Of a DNA stretch of 34,371 nt, positions 26,471 to 34,371 are shown piece by piece. Numbering within the stretch: the stretch's first letter is position 1; the number at the start of each line of letters is the position of its first letter. Where the stretch lies: the NCBI GenBank assembly GCA_947165745.1, contig CAMVBO010000002.1, positions 1 through 34,371 on the forward strand, written 5' to 3'. The DNA comes from an uncultured Clostridia bacterium (GTDB taxonomy: Bacteria > Bacillota_A > Clostridia > Christensenellales > Aristaeellaceae). The notes beneath the pieces are model-generated. The model did not search any database. It saw only the letters and a program-made list of their open reading frames with translations, and was not told the origin of the DNA. A program made the position numbers and the translations under genes.

Positions 26471-26480
26471 GAGTGCCTCC
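26446..26480 (-). promoter_or_regulatory. Hairpin hiding a ribosome site
   Basis: GGAGGCACTC and GAGTGCCTCC form a perfect 10-bp stem with a 15-nt loop. The 5' arm contains the ribosome site of the 10-codon leader. It lies between the highly expressed major tail protein and the chaperone. No U-run follows, so translation control or RNA processing is more likely than termination. Confidence 0.65.
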
Positions 26481-26502
26481 TTGGTTATTCGGGGATAGTT
26501 GG

Positions 26503-27069
26503 TCAGGTGATGCCGGCCTTGGTGTTCAGGAAGGTCTTGGCCTGGGCCTCGGTGTCGAAGTCCTGACGGATGCGGAACTTGGCCACGCCGGTGGCGTCGT
26601 TGTAGACGCCCATGATGCGGCCGGTGATGGTCGGGGTCTGCCACTCAATGCTCTCGGCCTTGGTCTGGCTGTTCTCGCTGGTCTCGGAGAACACGGCCTT
26701 GTAGTACCACACGGCCTGGTACTTGGTCACGCCGGCCTTGCGGCGCACGCGGATGTAGCCGAAGCCCACATAGTCCGCGCCCTCGCCCACGGTCTCATAG
26801 GCGCTCTCGGCGGCCTCGTCGCCCAGCAGGGCCACGCGGGCGGCGTCGGCGATGTCGTCCAGGCCCATCTCGATGGACATGGCGGTGACGCCGTTGTCGT
26901 CCTCAACGACCACGTCGTCGCCATAGAGCGGGTTGTCGTTGCGCGTGATGGTCAGGTTGCCGCTGATGGCGTGGCCCATCACCATGCCGCCGGTGTAGGT
27001 CAGGGCGGCGTTGGCGGGCTCGGTGGCCACCTTGGCAAAGACGGGGTAGCGCATGCCGATGAATGCCAT
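26503..27069 (-). CDS. Major tail protein
   Basis: A 188-residue tube protein beginning MAFIGMRYPVFAKVATEPAN. It has the alternation of strands typical of the phi13-type major tail protein family (MVMGHAISGNLTITRNDNPL, YGDDVVVEDDNGVTAMSIEM, VGFGYIRVRRKAGVTKYQAV, WQTPTITGRIMG). Length and place before the chaperone pair fit well. It polymerises into the hollow tail tube. No sheath gene is seen, so the tail is non-contractile. Spacing to the upstream gp10-like gene is 6 nt. Confidence 0.9.
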   Translation of the reverse strand: MAFIGMRYPVFAKVATEPANAALTYTGGMVMGHAISGNLTITRNDNPLYGDDVVVEDDNGVTAMSIEMGLDDIADAARVALLGDEAAESAYETVGEGADYVGFGYIRVRRKAGVTKYQAVWYYKAVFSETSENSQTKAESIEWQTPTITGRIMGVYNDATGVAKFRIRQDFDTEAQAKTFLNTKAGIT

Positions 27070-27075
27070 TGTCTA

Positions 27076-27486
27076 TCACTCCTTTGTTATAAACTCATTC
27101 CAGATTGCTTCCATGGCCGCCTGGCCGGCGACCTCCCCGCGGGCCTCGGCCTCATCCACCCAGTTGTCGGCCTTGATCTTGCTGGTGCCGTAGTGCAGGA
27201 TGTAGGCTTTTTCCGCGTTGCGGGTGCCGGAGGCGTCCTTGCCCTGGGGCCACACGTCGATGCTGATGCTGTCGCCGTCGCGCTTTGGCGTCCTGGAGAA
27301 GCCGATGGAATCGATCATGGCGTGGGTGTCCCAGTGGCCGCGCTCTTCCGCGACTTCCTTCCAGGCCTGCTTCATGCACTCGGCCCCGGCGAAGATCATG
27401 CGGTCGAGGACGCCGTCGGCCTCATCGCCCAGGCGCCCCAGCTGCGACATGATATCGTCCATGCCGGCGAAGGTGAACTTGGCCAC
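27076..27486 (-). CDS. HK97 gp10-like head-tail protein
   Basis: A 136-residue protein beginning at a GTG (V/M-AKFTFAGMDDIMSQLGRLG), followed by ADGVLDRMIFAGAECMKQAW and, near the end, YILHYGTSKIKADNWVDEAE. These are the marks of the HK97 gp10 family (minor tail or head-tail joining). A longer frame upstream is only an out-of-frame reading of the previous gene. The start lies four bases after the upstream stop and has a weak GGGGTGGTGA site, suggesting coupled translation. Confidence 0.85.
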   Translation of the reverse strand: MAKFTFAGMDDIMSQLGRLGDEADGVLDRMIFAGAECMKQAWKEVAEERGHWDTHAMIDSIGFSRTPKRDGDSISIDVWPQGKDASGTRNAEKAYILHYGTSKIKADNWVDEAEARGEVAGQAAMEAIWNEFITKE

Positions 27487-27490
27487 GGGA

Positions 27491-27802
27491 TCACCACCCC
27501 TGACAGTCGAAGATGTGGTGGATGTAGCCGGTGTCGCGCTCATAGTCCACCAGGTGGGCCACGGCGACGCGGTCGTCGGCGTCCAGGGCGGCGAAGAGAG
27601 CAGCGGCCACGGGGTCGTTTTCGTCCCGGGTGAAGCGATCCACCTGGAAGCGCCAGCCCTCCAGGTGCTGATCGTCCGCTGTATACGGCAGGCGGCCGTT
27701 CTCGCGCCAGGTGGTGTAGCCCTCCTCGGTGGCGCGGCTCTCATAGTGCTGCGCATGAGCGTCGGCGGACACGACCAGGGCGCGGATCTCGTCAAGCGTC
27801 AT
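27491..27802 (-). CDS. Probable tail terminator / completion protein
   Basis: A 103-residue protein (MTLDEIRALVVSADAHAQHY, then WRFQVDRFTRDENDPVAAAL and YERDTGYIHHIFDCQGW). The helix-strand-strand pattern and place among head-tail joining genes suggest a tail terminator or a closely related head-completion protein. Its order, before rather than after the gp10-like gene, differs slightly from HK97. GGAGGTGACG precedes the ATG, which overlaps the previous stop (ATGA). The exact role is inferred. Confidence 0.6.
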   Translation of the reverse strand: MTLDEIRALVVSADAHAQHYESRATEEGYTTWRENGRLPYTADDQHLEGWRFQVDRFTRDENDPVAAALFAALDADDRVAVAHLVDYERDTGYIHHIFDCQGW

Positions 27803-28158
27803 GGGCGCGTCACCTCCAGGCTGATGTCGGTGTAAGGGTCGGGGCTGGTATCGTCCGCGCCGTGCCAGCAGCGGATGATGCTGTACAGGGGTTCGCCGTC
27901 CGGTACATCATCCACGCTGTGGACATCGGCCAGGGCGACCACGTCCATTTCCTTCAGGCCGCGGTTCTGGTGGACGCGGATGCGGGCATCCGTGTGCAGC
28001 TCCTTCCGGCCCTCGGTCTGAAACATGGGGCGGGTCTCGAAGTCGAGCTCGCCATACCAGCTCTGATAGATCCGCACGTACTGATAGCGCGGCTTCCCGC
28101 CCGGCAGGCTGATGTCTTGCCTGCGGAATACGGTGCACACGCCGCTGTCAAGGATCAT
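27799..28158 (-). CDS. Head closure / head-tail adaptor protein
   Basis: A 119-residue protein with mostly beta strands (MILDSGVCTVFRRQDISLPG, YQYVRIYQSWYGELDFETRP, IRVHQNRGLKEMDVVALADV). This fits SPP1 gp16/HK97 gp7-type stoppers that close the portal channel and present a face to the tail. It starts with an ATGA overlap to the connector gene and ends with one to the next gene. The ribosome site is weak, so coupling is likely. Confidence 0.75.
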   Translation of the reverse strand: MILDSGVCTVFRRQDISLPGGKPRYQYVRIYQSWYGELDFETRPMFQTEGRKELHTDARIRVHQNRGLKEMDVVALADVHSVDDVPDGEPLYSIIRCWHGADDTSPDPYTDISLEVTRP

Positions 28159-28439
28159 GCGCTATCCCGCCCTTCACACAGCCACCGCTCGCGGCGCTGC
28201 AGCCTCAGCCACTCGGGCATGCCCGCCTGGCTGTCGCGGCTCTGGTAGTGCCAGACCGCGGTGTTGATGACGAGATCCATGTCCCGCGCGTTGTCCTGCA
28301 GGGTGATCCCGGCGCCCTCCAGCTCCAGGCACGCGGCCTGGAGAAAGTGCTGGAAGAGCGTGTCCAGGGAGGTGTCACCCTCCAGCCGGTTCATACGCGC
28401 CTTCATCAGCGCGAGGGCCTGCGTCATATTGATCGCCAT
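28155..28439 (-). CDS. Head-tail connector protein (gp6-like)
   Basis: A 94-residue helical protein (MAINMTQALALMKARMNRLE, FLQAACLELEGAGITLQDNA, DMDLVINTAVWHYQSRD), the pattern of phage gp6-like head-tail connectors. These form the ring under the portal. GGGAGGTGG precedes the ATG. It directly follows the capsid gene and overlaps the next gene by four bases, as expected in HK97-like head modules. Confidence 0.85.
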   Translation of the reverse strand: MAINMTQALALMKARMNRLEGDTSLDTLFQHFLQAACLELEGAGITLQDNARDMDLVINTAVWHYQSRDSQAGMPEWLRLQRRERWLCEGRDSA

Positions 28440-28463
28440 CGGGTTCCACCTCCCTTGCTCTTA

Positions 28464-30149
28464 TCAGGTGCCGGTCACGGTCACGGTGCAGCTGGCGGTC
28501 AGGCCGTTGCACGCGGCGGTGATCACAGAGGTGCCGGCAGCCACGCCCGTCACAGTGCCGTCGTCAGCGACGGTGGCCTTCGCGGTGGTGCCGGAGGTCC
28601 AGGTCACGGTGCCGTTGCCGGGCGCGGTGAAGGCCTGGAGCTTGATGGTGCCGTTGGCGGCCACGGTGGCGGTCTCAGTGTTCAGCGTGATGCTCTGCAC
28701 GCTGTTGGCGTCGTCCGCCGCAAAGGTGAGGCTGGTGGTGGCGTCGGTGTTGTTGATGCCGATCACCACGAAGCCCTCGGCGATCACTGGCAGGCCGTCA
28801 TAGCGGGCGGTGGCCTTGTAGACGGTCTTGTCCTCGATGAACTTGGCGTGCTCGCTCTCGGCCACTTCCACGCCGGCGCGCTCGGCCAGCAGGTAAAGGT
28901 CGCCGTAGCCGGCGATGATGTTGTTGTCCGGGATGTCCTCGATCTCGACGATGTCGCCGCCAAGGACGGGCATCTGGCCATCGATGCCGGTCACGATCGC
29001 GCCGGCCGCATTGAAGTTCATCGCCTCGGTGGCCAGGTACATGTGGGTCTTCGCGTTCATGGCGAAGAACTTGCCGCCGTTGCCATACTTGCCCTTGGCA
29101 GCCGCGAAGGCGGTGCCGATGCCCTGGAAGAGCTTGATGCCGGTGCTGTTGGCCACGGTGATCTTCGCGATGTTGGTGCTGCGCAGGTCGACCCAGGCGC
29201 GGGCGGTGGCGCGGTAGTCGGCGGGGGCGCTGCTCTGGGCCAGGCGGGTCACGATGCCCAGGGGCATCTTGGTGCCGGTGCCGTAGAGGATGGCCTTGTC
29301 CAGGGCGCGGCCGATGCCGCGGGTCAGGGCGTAGATCACCTGCTCAACCAGGCCGACATCGTTGTCTTCCTTCAGGGCGTTGCACAGGGAGATATGGGCG
29401 CCAACCTTGTAGCCGTCGACCTCGGCGTCATTGAAGACGAGGTCCATCTCGTTGAGGTTCGCGCACATCTCGGTCCAGACGGCCTCGGGCACGGTGCCCA
29501 TCACGGTCTGGCGGGCCTTGCCGCCGACGACCTGGCGGTTGACGTAGGGCAGCAGTTTGGCGGTCTCGCCGACCTGCTCACGGATCAGGCCGAGGATCAC
29601 CTCGGGGATCAGCAGGGCGCCGCCGGTCACGGCGCGGTTGTTCATGCCCAGCTCGCGCACGCGCTTGGCGAAGTCTTTCACGTCCTCGCGGGCGAAGAAG
29701 GCGCTGCGCTCGTTCATGGTCATGCCAAAGAAGTTCTTGCGGGTGTTCATGATGGTTACACTCCTTTCGGTGCCCTCATTGTCGGTGGGGTTGACGGTTT
29801 CTTCCACCTGCTGGGCGGCCTGGGCCACGGTCTCCTCGATCGCGTCCAGCTCCTCCTGCAGGGCCTGCACGGCGGCCTCGACCTGGTCGATGGCCTCACC
29901 GTTTTCGGTGGCTTCCTGGTCGATGGCCTGCATGTCGGCCTCAAACTGCTGCACGGCCTCGTCGACCGCGTCCTTGGCCTCCTGCTCGGTCTCTTCGGTG
30001 ATCTCCTGCACCGCGGCCTCCAGATCCTCCTCGCGCTTCTTCATCGCGTCGCGGCGGGTCTGGATCTCCTGCTGCTTGGTGCGCAGCTCCTCGAGCTCCG
30101 CCTTCTTCGCGGAGATCTTCTTGGTGAGAAGCAGCTGCTTCAGAGCCAT
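28464..30149 (-). CDS. HK97-type major capsid protein with scaffold and BIG2 domains
   Basis: A 561-residue protein in three parts. Residues 1-130 are coiled coil and very acidic (KKISAKKAELEELRTKQQEI, AVQALQEELDAIEETVAQAA), the delta or scaffold domain that the protease removes. Residues about 134-480 are the HK97-fold shell (NNRAVTGGALLIPEVILGLI, GTGTKMPLGIVTRLAQ, YLATEAMNFNAAGAIVTGID). Residues 483-561 are a bacterial Ig-like BIG2 domain (TVTWTSGTTAKATVADDGTV, VAAGTSVITAACNG) that would decorate the capsid surface. The ATG at 30149 is chosen by GAGAGGAG; the GTG at 30158 is inside that site. A second ribosome site before residue 134 may give a separate short form. Confidence 0.92.
   Translation of the reverse strand: MALKQLLLTKKISAKKAELEELRTKQQEIQTRRDAMKKREEDLEAAVQEITEETEQEAKDAVDEAVQQFEADMQAIDQEATENGEAIDQVEAAVQALQEELDAIEETVAQAAQQVEETVNPTDNEGTERSVTIMNTRKNFFGMTMNERSAFFAREDVKDFAKRVRELGMNNRAVTGGALLIPEVILGLIREQVGETAKLLPYVNRQVVGGKARQTVMGTVPEAVWTEMCANLNEMDLVFNDAEVDGYKVGAHISLCNALKEDNDVGLVEQVIYALTRGIGRALDKAILYGTGTKMPLGIVTRLAQSSAPADYRATARAWVDLRSTNIAKITVANSTGIKLFQGIGTAFAAAKGKYGNGGKFFAMNAKTHMYLATEAMNFNAAGAIVTGIDGQMPVLGGDIVEIEDIPDNNIIAGYGDLYLLAERAGVEVAESEHAKFIEDKTVYKATARYDGLPVIAEGFVVIGINNTDATTSLTFAADDANSVQSITLNTETATVAANGTIKLQAFTAPGNGTVTWTSGTTAKATVADDGTVTGVAAGTSVITAACNGLTASCTVTVTGT
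29748..29767 (-). promoter_or_regulatory. Internal ribosome site before the capsid shell domain
   Basis: AAAGGAG at 29767-29761 lies 10 nt before an in-frame ATG at 29750 (MNTRKNFFG...). A start here would give a 428-residue capsid without the coiled-coil part. The site falls just where scaffold and shell domains meet. Confidence 0.5.
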
Positions 30150-30187
30150 GTCATTCACTCCTCTCTGAGTGGTCGGTAAGGAAAGTG

Positions 30188-30763
30188 TTACGGCGCGGAT
30201 ACGCTGACAGCGCCGCGCACCCGGTCGAGGATCCCGCGCCGCCAGGCGTCAAGGCGCCTGGCCTTCATCGCGTCCACCTCGCGGCGGCGCGCCTGGATGG
30301 CGGTATCCTCGTAGGCCGGGAAGGTGACGCAGGAGACCTCATAGAGCCTCACGCGCTTGAGCGTGACGTGCAGCTTGCCCTCGTCCCAATCATCCTGCTC
30401 TTCCAGGATATCGAAACCGAATGAGCACTGGTTCACGTCCCCTCGCTGGACGCGGGCGTAAAGGTTCATGGCGTCGGTGTCGTTCTCATTGATGAGCACC
30501 GAACCCCACAGCCCCTTGTCGTCCGCTTTCAGGGTGAGGGTGTTCGCGGTGGTGCGTCCGAGCACCAGGCGCGTGTCATGGTCGATCAGACACCTGACGT
30601 CCTCCGTCAGCTGATCGTCGAAGGCGTGGGGATCCACGGTCTCCTCATAGTCCGGCCAAGGCTTATAGGAGCCCTGGAAGGTGGCGAAGTAGCCCTCGAT
30701 GCGCTTCTCGCCGCCCTCGTCACGGGTCTGAAAGTGCGCCCGTTCCGTTGTCCGTTTCTGCAT
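30188..30763 (-). CDS. Prohead protease (HK97 family, U35)
   Basis: A 191-residue protease (MQKRTTERAHFQTRDEGGEK, IEGYFATFQGSYKPWPDYEE). Catalytic His62 is in CLIDHDTRLVLGR and Ser114 in NQCSFGFDILEE, the standard HK97 prohead protease pair. It cleaves the capsid delta domain during maturation. GGGAGGTGACG precedes the ATG at 30763; the longer frame reading into the portal gene is a shadow. It overlaps the portal by 44 nt. Gene order portal, protease, capsid is as in HK97. Confidence 0.93.
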   Translation of the reverse strand: MQKRTTERAHFQTRDEGGEKRIEGYFATFQGSYKPWPDYEETVDPHAFDDQLTEDVRCLIDHDTRLVLGRTTANTLTLKADDKGLWGSVLINENDTDAMNLYARVQRGDVNQCSFGFDILEEQDDWDEGKLHVTLKRVRLYEVSCVTFPAYEDTAIQARRREVDAMKARRLDAWRRGILDRVRGAVSVSAP

Positions 30764-31976
30764 GTTCGTCACCTCCCTCAAGTTTTTTCTGGTCACCCAG
30801 CTTATTGGCCGGGATGTAATTTTCCAGCGCCAGCAGCTCGTCCATGTCAGGATCCGGCGGCATGCCGAGCCAGTCGCGCCACTCATTGCGGCGCATGGCC
30901 ATGCGATCCACCATCTGGCTGCCGGCGGTGATCAGCTCGCTGATCGAGTAGTTGTACAGGCTCCGGGCGTTCAACCGGAAGTACATGCTCGGGCTGTAGA
31001 GCAGCTTCTTGGTCAGCTCCTGTTCGATGATGTGGGCGATGACCGACACGCGCGTGGACAGGAAGTGCTGAAACTCTTCACGGTTGAACTGCCCGATGCC
31101 CACCATGAAGGGCGGGACGCCGAAGATGGCGGCGACGGCGCGCTTGTCCAGCTCCAGGTTGTCCTTAATGGCCAGGTCTTCCATGGTGAGGGGCCTGACC
31201 TGCTCCACCGCGAAGGCCTCGGCCGGGATGAACCAGGGCGTCCCGTCGGCGTCCAGGTACTGCTCGCGCAGCTTGCGGCGGCCCTCGACGGAGGCAAAGT
31301 CCTCGTTCAAACCGTCCACCTTGACCACCAGGGACGGGGCCGGGCTCTCCAGGAGCGCCTTCCGGGTCTGGTTCGCCTGGCGGATCGCGCGCACCGCGTC
31401 CTTCAGGGACAGGGTATAGCCGCGGCCTCGCCAGGGCTGATCAGGATCAGGGTTGACCGCGAAGTGCAGCACCTCGTCCGGGTCGAAGATCCTGCCGCCG
31501 ATGTTGACGGTGTAGTCCTCGCCGTTGGCCGCGAAGCTGACGCGAGACGGGGGCGCGGGCTTGAGGTCGGCCAGCAGGCCGTCCCGGTAGCTCGGCAGCA
31601 CCACGCAGTTGCCCTCGGTGAGCAGGGTGCGCGTCACCCAGGCCATGAAGGTCGAGCGGGTCATGTGCCGCGCCGGGTCGATGTCCAGCTTCTTGGCCAG
31701 CTCATTGCGGATCCGGACGTCGCCGCCCTCCTGGTTCTCCATCAGGTGGATGGTCATGGCCGCGATGAGATCCGCGTAGATCCCGACGCACATCTGCACC
31801 TCGGGGCACTGGCTCACGGGCCGGTAGCCGTCGCCGATCAGCACCTTCCACTGGTCGGGGTCGCACAGAAAGGCGGTCTTCCCGCTGTTTTCCGTGGTGA
31901 CGGCTGCAGTGTCATCGCGGCGGTACCTCGCGGGCGCGTCGCGGCCATAGCGGGAATTGCGTGCTTTCTTCCCCAT
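30720..31976 (-). CDS. Portal protein (HK97 family)
   Basis: A 418-residue portal. The core has MLMENQEGG-type strands early, then FMAWVTRTLLTEGNCVVLPS, DEVLHFAVNPDPDQPWRGRG, and the crown/stem region IFGVPPFMVGIGQFNREEFQ, RLNARSLYNYSISELITAGS. The C-terminal part (NEWRDWLGMPPDPDMDELLA) is typical. The portal forms the dodecamer through which DNA is packed and released. AAAGGAG precedes the ATG, and it lies 18 nt after TerL. The length is within the normal range. Confidence 0.93.
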   Translation of the reverse strand: MGKKARNSRYGRDAPARYRRDDTAAVTTENSGKTAFLCDPDQWKVLIGDGYRPVSQCPEVQMCVGIYADLIAAMTIHLMENQEGGDVRIRNELAKKLDIDPARHMTRSTFMAWVTRTLLTEGNCVVLPSYRDGLLADLKPAPPSRVSFAANGEDYTVNIGGRIFDPDEVLHFAVNPDPDQPWRGRGYTLSLKDAVRAIRQANQTRKALLESPAPSLVVKVDGLNEDFASVEGRRKLREQYLDADGTPWFIPAEAFAVEQVRPLTMEDLAIKDNLELDKRAVAAIFGVPPFMVGIGQFNREEFQHFLSTRVSVIAHIIEQELTKKLLYSPSMYFRLNARSLYNYSISELITAGSQMVDRMAMRRNEWRDWLGMPPDPDMDELLALENYIPANKLGDQKKLEGGDEHAETDNGTGALSDP

Positions 31977-31994
31977 GCGGGATCAGCTCCTTTC

Positions 31995-33902
31995 TCAGTC
32001 CCCGAACCAGGACTTGGCCCGGCCGGCTTTTTCCAGACACTCCAGCATCCTGACGCAGGCGAAGACATCCGCGTCAAAGACGTCGATGCGGTGCTCCGGC
32101 TGGATCTTCTCGTACTGGATCATGTCGTCGGTCTTTTCGATCGCCCGCACGTTCTGGATGCAGTACTCATAGGGCTCGGCGCCCAGGTAGTACAGGCGGT
32201 CGTTTTTCGCCTGGGCCTCGATGTGGCGGAAGCCCTCGCTCTTCTTGTAGAAGTACTGGGGCTGATCCACGATGGTGAAGCCCGCGCGCTTCATCCCGAT
32301 GAAGTACTCTCTGCAAAATTTGCGGTCGTGGCCGACCTGCTGGATGGCGAAGCCGCGCTTCTTCATCTCGACAAACCAGTTGACCACGCTCTGGTGATCG
32401 TTGGTCGGGGCGTTGCACAGGGTGAGCCATCCGTCGTCCTTCCAGCCGAACAGCGGGATGTTGTCCTCGTCGGCCTTCTGTGTGGCTGCCACGATCGGGA
32501 ACCAGCAATGCGGGATGACGATGTCGATGCCCTTGTGCTGGCCGTGGAGCGCGGCGGCGGTCAGGTCGTGCAGCTTGGAGAGGTCAGCCCCGCCGTACCA
32601 CTTGACGCCCAGGCCGGCGAGATACTTCAGCTTCTCCTCCCGCGTCCACAGCGGGTCGATGCCCAGGGCCTCCTCGGCCCGGCGGTTGCTCCGCCTGAAC
32701 TCGTCCACGTTGAAGTAGCTCTTCATGGACGAGGTGAAGACGTTGAGCGAGCGGGACAGGAAGTCCTTGCGCTGCTGGGGGTCATTCTGGGCCTGGGCGG
32801 CGTCGTTGAGCATATCCGCCGGGCGGATGGTCACGCCATAGGACGGGTTGGCCTTGCGGTGCTGCACCTCGGAGAGGTAGTCCACGTCGCCGTTCTCGTC
32901 CTTGTCCGCCGAGCAGATGAAGATAAAATACTGGTCATCCTTGGCGATCCCGCGCAGCACCTTGCGGCAGTACTCCACGCGCTGGGCGCAGAAGCCGGTG
33001 CCATCGTCGCCGGCGGTCGTGATGGCGATCGTCAGCTTGTTGGTGTAGGCCTTGGAGGCCTCCTTGATCCGGTTGTACTTCTGCGGGTTCTTGTAGGCGT
33101 GGATCTCGTCCGCGATGCCCACGTTGCAGTTGAAGGAGTCCTGGTTCTTGCCGTCGCCGGCCAGGGCGTTCAGGCTGATGGAGCCGCCCGCCAGGGAATT
33201 GTGGCGGATGGCGTGGTCGACGTTGTTGTCGAGGATCTGCCAGCCGCGCTTGATGGCCTCCTTCTTGTTCCGGTTGAGGGAGTTCGTGACGTTGTACTCC
33301 CAGTTGTCGTAGGTCTCCCGGGCCTGCTTGAGGGTCTCGGCCACGACGTACACCTTGGAGCCGGACGCCCGCTCCAGCATCGCCACGCCGTAGGCGAAGG
33401 CTGCCACGAAGGCGGTCTTGCCGTTCTTGCGCGGGATGAAGATCAGGGCCTCCTTGACCACGCGCTCCCGGCTGCCGGGCTTGAAGAAGACCAGCATGCC
33501 GTAGCAGCAGAACTTCTCCCAGGGTTCCAGGCGCAGGGGCTTGCCGCGCAGGGGCACGGCGTCAAGCGTCTCGCCCTGGCGGTGGCGGAAGGTCGCCTCG
33601 ATGATGCCGATGACGAAGTCGGCGTCACGGGTGTGCACCTCGAAGGCGGGATCCTGGAGCATGCGCAGGAAGCGGATCGCGCCCAGCATGCGGTCGATGC
33701 CGGCGACGATCTCCCCGCAGGCGATGCCCGTGGCGTACTCCATGACCTCGCGGGCGTACTTGCCCTCGGGCCAGGTGGACGCCAGGATGTCGCCGCCCTG
33801 GGTGATGACGGCGCGCTGGTTGACCGGTGAGCGCGTGCAGATGTTGTGGGCCTCTTCCTCGGTCAGCGGGATGCCCGCCGGCGAGAGCAGCTGCTCGCTC
33901 AT
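31995..33902 (-). CDS. Terminase large subunit (TerL)
   Basis: A 635-residue packaging motor. The ATPase part has Walker A at [11 protein letters not shown] (about 155-165) and Walker B at GIADEIHAY (about 262-270), with a coupling TTAGDD segment near 315. The nuclease part begins [20 protein letters not shown] near 425, with later acidic residues in [12 protein letters not shown] near 610. This is the Terminase_1 type of HK97-like cos phages. Its start overlaps the terS stop (ATGA). At 635 residues it is somewhat longer than usual, with an N-terminal extension of about 120 residues before the motor core. Confidence 0.95.
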   Translation of the reverse strand: MSEQLLSPAGIPLTEEEAHNICTRSPVNQRAVITQGGDILASTWPEGKYAREVMEYATGIACGEIVAGIDRMLGAIRFLRMLQDPAFEVHTRDADFVIGIIEATFRHRQGETLDAVPLRGKPLRLEPWEKFCCYGMLVFFKPGSRERVVKEALIFIPRKNGKTAFVAAFAYGVAMLERASGSKVYVVAETLKQARETYDNWEYNVTNSLNRNKKEAIKRGWQILDNNVDHAIRHNSLAGGSISLNALAGDGKNQDSFNCNVGIADEIHAYKNPQKYNRIKEASKAYTNKLTIAITTAGDDGTGFCAQRVEYCRKVLRGIAKDDQYFIFICSADKDENGDVDYLSEVQHRKANPSYGVTIRPADMLNDAAQAQNDPQQRKDFLSRSLNVFTSSMKSYFNVDEFRRSNRRAEEALGIDPLWTREEKLKYLAGLGVKWYGGADLSKLHDLTAAALHGQHKGIDIVIPHCWFPIVAATQKADEDNIPLFGWKDDGWLTLCNAPTNDHQSVVNWFVEMKKRGFAIQQVGHDRKFCREYFIGMKRAGFTIVDQPQYFYKKSEGFRHIEAQAKNDRLYYLGAEPYEYCIQNVRAIEKTDDMIQYEKIQPEHRIDVFDADVFACVRMLECLEKAGRAKSWFGD

Positions 33903-34312
33903 ATGCCCAGCCCCCTCAGCGCGTTGGCCAGCGGGTCGTCCTCTTCGTCCTTGGACTTGGAGAAGACGGCGTCGTTGATCTTCCGCGCGGAATCGGCGGT
34001 CATGCCCAGGGCGCGCTCATGCTCCAGGGCGGTGCGGCGCAGGCGATCCTGGCGATCCATCAGTTTGAGGCTGTTGGTGATGTTGTTCAGCTGCGCCAGG
34101 AGCTTGTCCAGGTCGTCGCCGTCCTCCAGCTCCATGATGTGATCCAGGCACTCGTCCAGCTTCGCCAGGATGGTGGGAACGGTGTTGTTCATGGCCTCGG
34201 CGTCCACGTAGATCTGAGCGAGGCGGCAGCGCGTGCGGGAAAACTCCACGCGGTACACGCCCAGGGCCTTGCACGCCTTGCCGATCTCGTCGCGGTATTG
34301 CTTTTCTGTCAC
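33899..34312 (-). CDS. Terminase small subunit (TerS)
   Basis: A 137-residue helical protein ([40 protein letters not shown]) ending [18 protein letters not shown], in keeping with P27-type small terminases that bind DNA and hand it to TerL. Position before TerL with an ATGA overlap supports the call. A GTG start at 34312 is chosen, since GGAGGTGAGCAGC lies right before it; the in-frame ATG at 34327 is upstream of that site and lacks its own. Confidence 0.85.
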   Translation of the reverse strand: MTEKQYRDEIGKACKALGVYRVEFSRTRCRLAQIYVDAEAMNNTVPTILAKLDECLDHIMELEDGDDLDKLLAQLNNITNSLKLMDRQDRLRRTALEHERALGMTADSARKINDAVFSKSKDEEDDPLANALRGLGI

Positions 34313-34371
34313 GCTGCTCACCTCCATTTCTCAAAATTTTCGTGGATTTTCGCCCCGGGGAGGGAAAGACT
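34313..34371. other. Non-coding right end, terS leader
   Basis: It holds the terS ribosome site and a short AT-rich stretch, then GCCCCGGGG, a small palindrome. If joined to the left end it completes the HNH-terS gap where cos is expected. Confidence 0.4.

Noticed and set aside
26438..26644. A 68-codon frame crossing the end of the major tail protein gene
   Set aside because: His/Arg-rich shadow of the tail gene; only its last 10 codons have their own ribosome site and are reported as a leader.
30762..33830. A 1022-codon open frame on the plus strand opposite TerL and portal
   Set aside because: It is antisense to genes with clear catalytic motifs, lacks a ribosome site, and has the Val/Leu/Gly/His-rich composition expected from reading GC-rich codons backwards. 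The same holds for plus-strand frames at 23510-25822, 20672-22447, 15695-17902, 28248-30179 and 5572-7182.

Overview
The window reads as one complete, temperate, siphovirus-like phage genome of about 34.4 kb. The likely host is a GC-rich Clostridia-type Firmicute. This rests on strong AGGAGG-type ribosome sites before nearly every gene, the gene families present (XhlA, Lar, DUF4406, DUF3102, DnaD-like replication initiator, large serine integrase, BppU-like baseplate proteins), and an intergenic palindromic repeat of a type familiar from gut Clostridia genomes. No host chromosomal gene is visible.

Layout. A leftward early block (about 10.0 kb down to 0.7 kb) holds a Cro-like regulator, small proteins, DUF3102, ORF6C-like and multi-HTH proteins, a replication initiator, a sigma-region-4-like protein, two nuclease/anti-restriction-type proteins and a short tyrosine recombinase. 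Right after it, at 647-675, is a near-perfect leftward promoter followed by a structured leader and an HNH endonuclease. If the ends are joined, this leader reads into the small terminase at the right end. The late genes run leftward from 34.3 kb to 12.7 kb: TerS, TerL, portal, protease, capsid, connectors, major tail protein, frameshifted tail chaperone, tape measure, distal tail, tail tip, two BppU-like proteins, then a lysis cassette (membrane-anchored ClpP-like protein, small membrane protein, NlpC/P60-SH3 endolysin, XhlA, holin). The only rightward genes are the lysogeny operon (repressor, secreted protein, serine integrase) at 10.2-12.7 kb. It faces the late operon across a bidirectional terminator.

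The integrase 3' end contains a symmetric 45-bp site with a central GT dinucleotide, which I predict to be attP. Integrase and holin are contiguous with no host DNA between them, and the window ends fall in the HNH-terS gap where cos is expected. The sequence therefore looks like the free, non-integrated form opened near cos.

Unusual layers include: a three-hairpin repeat family (five copies, three abutting ribosome sites); a 24-bp palindrome shared by two distant loci, each overlapping a TGA stop; two D-arm-less tRNA-like folds in non-coding RNA of the early region; a hairpin with a 10-codon leader between the major tail protein and chaperone genes; a capsid gene with an internal ribosome site between scaffold-like and shell domains; and a ClpP-like serine hydrolase with a membrane anchor in the lysis cassette. 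All calls come from reading sequence and translations; no searches were run.
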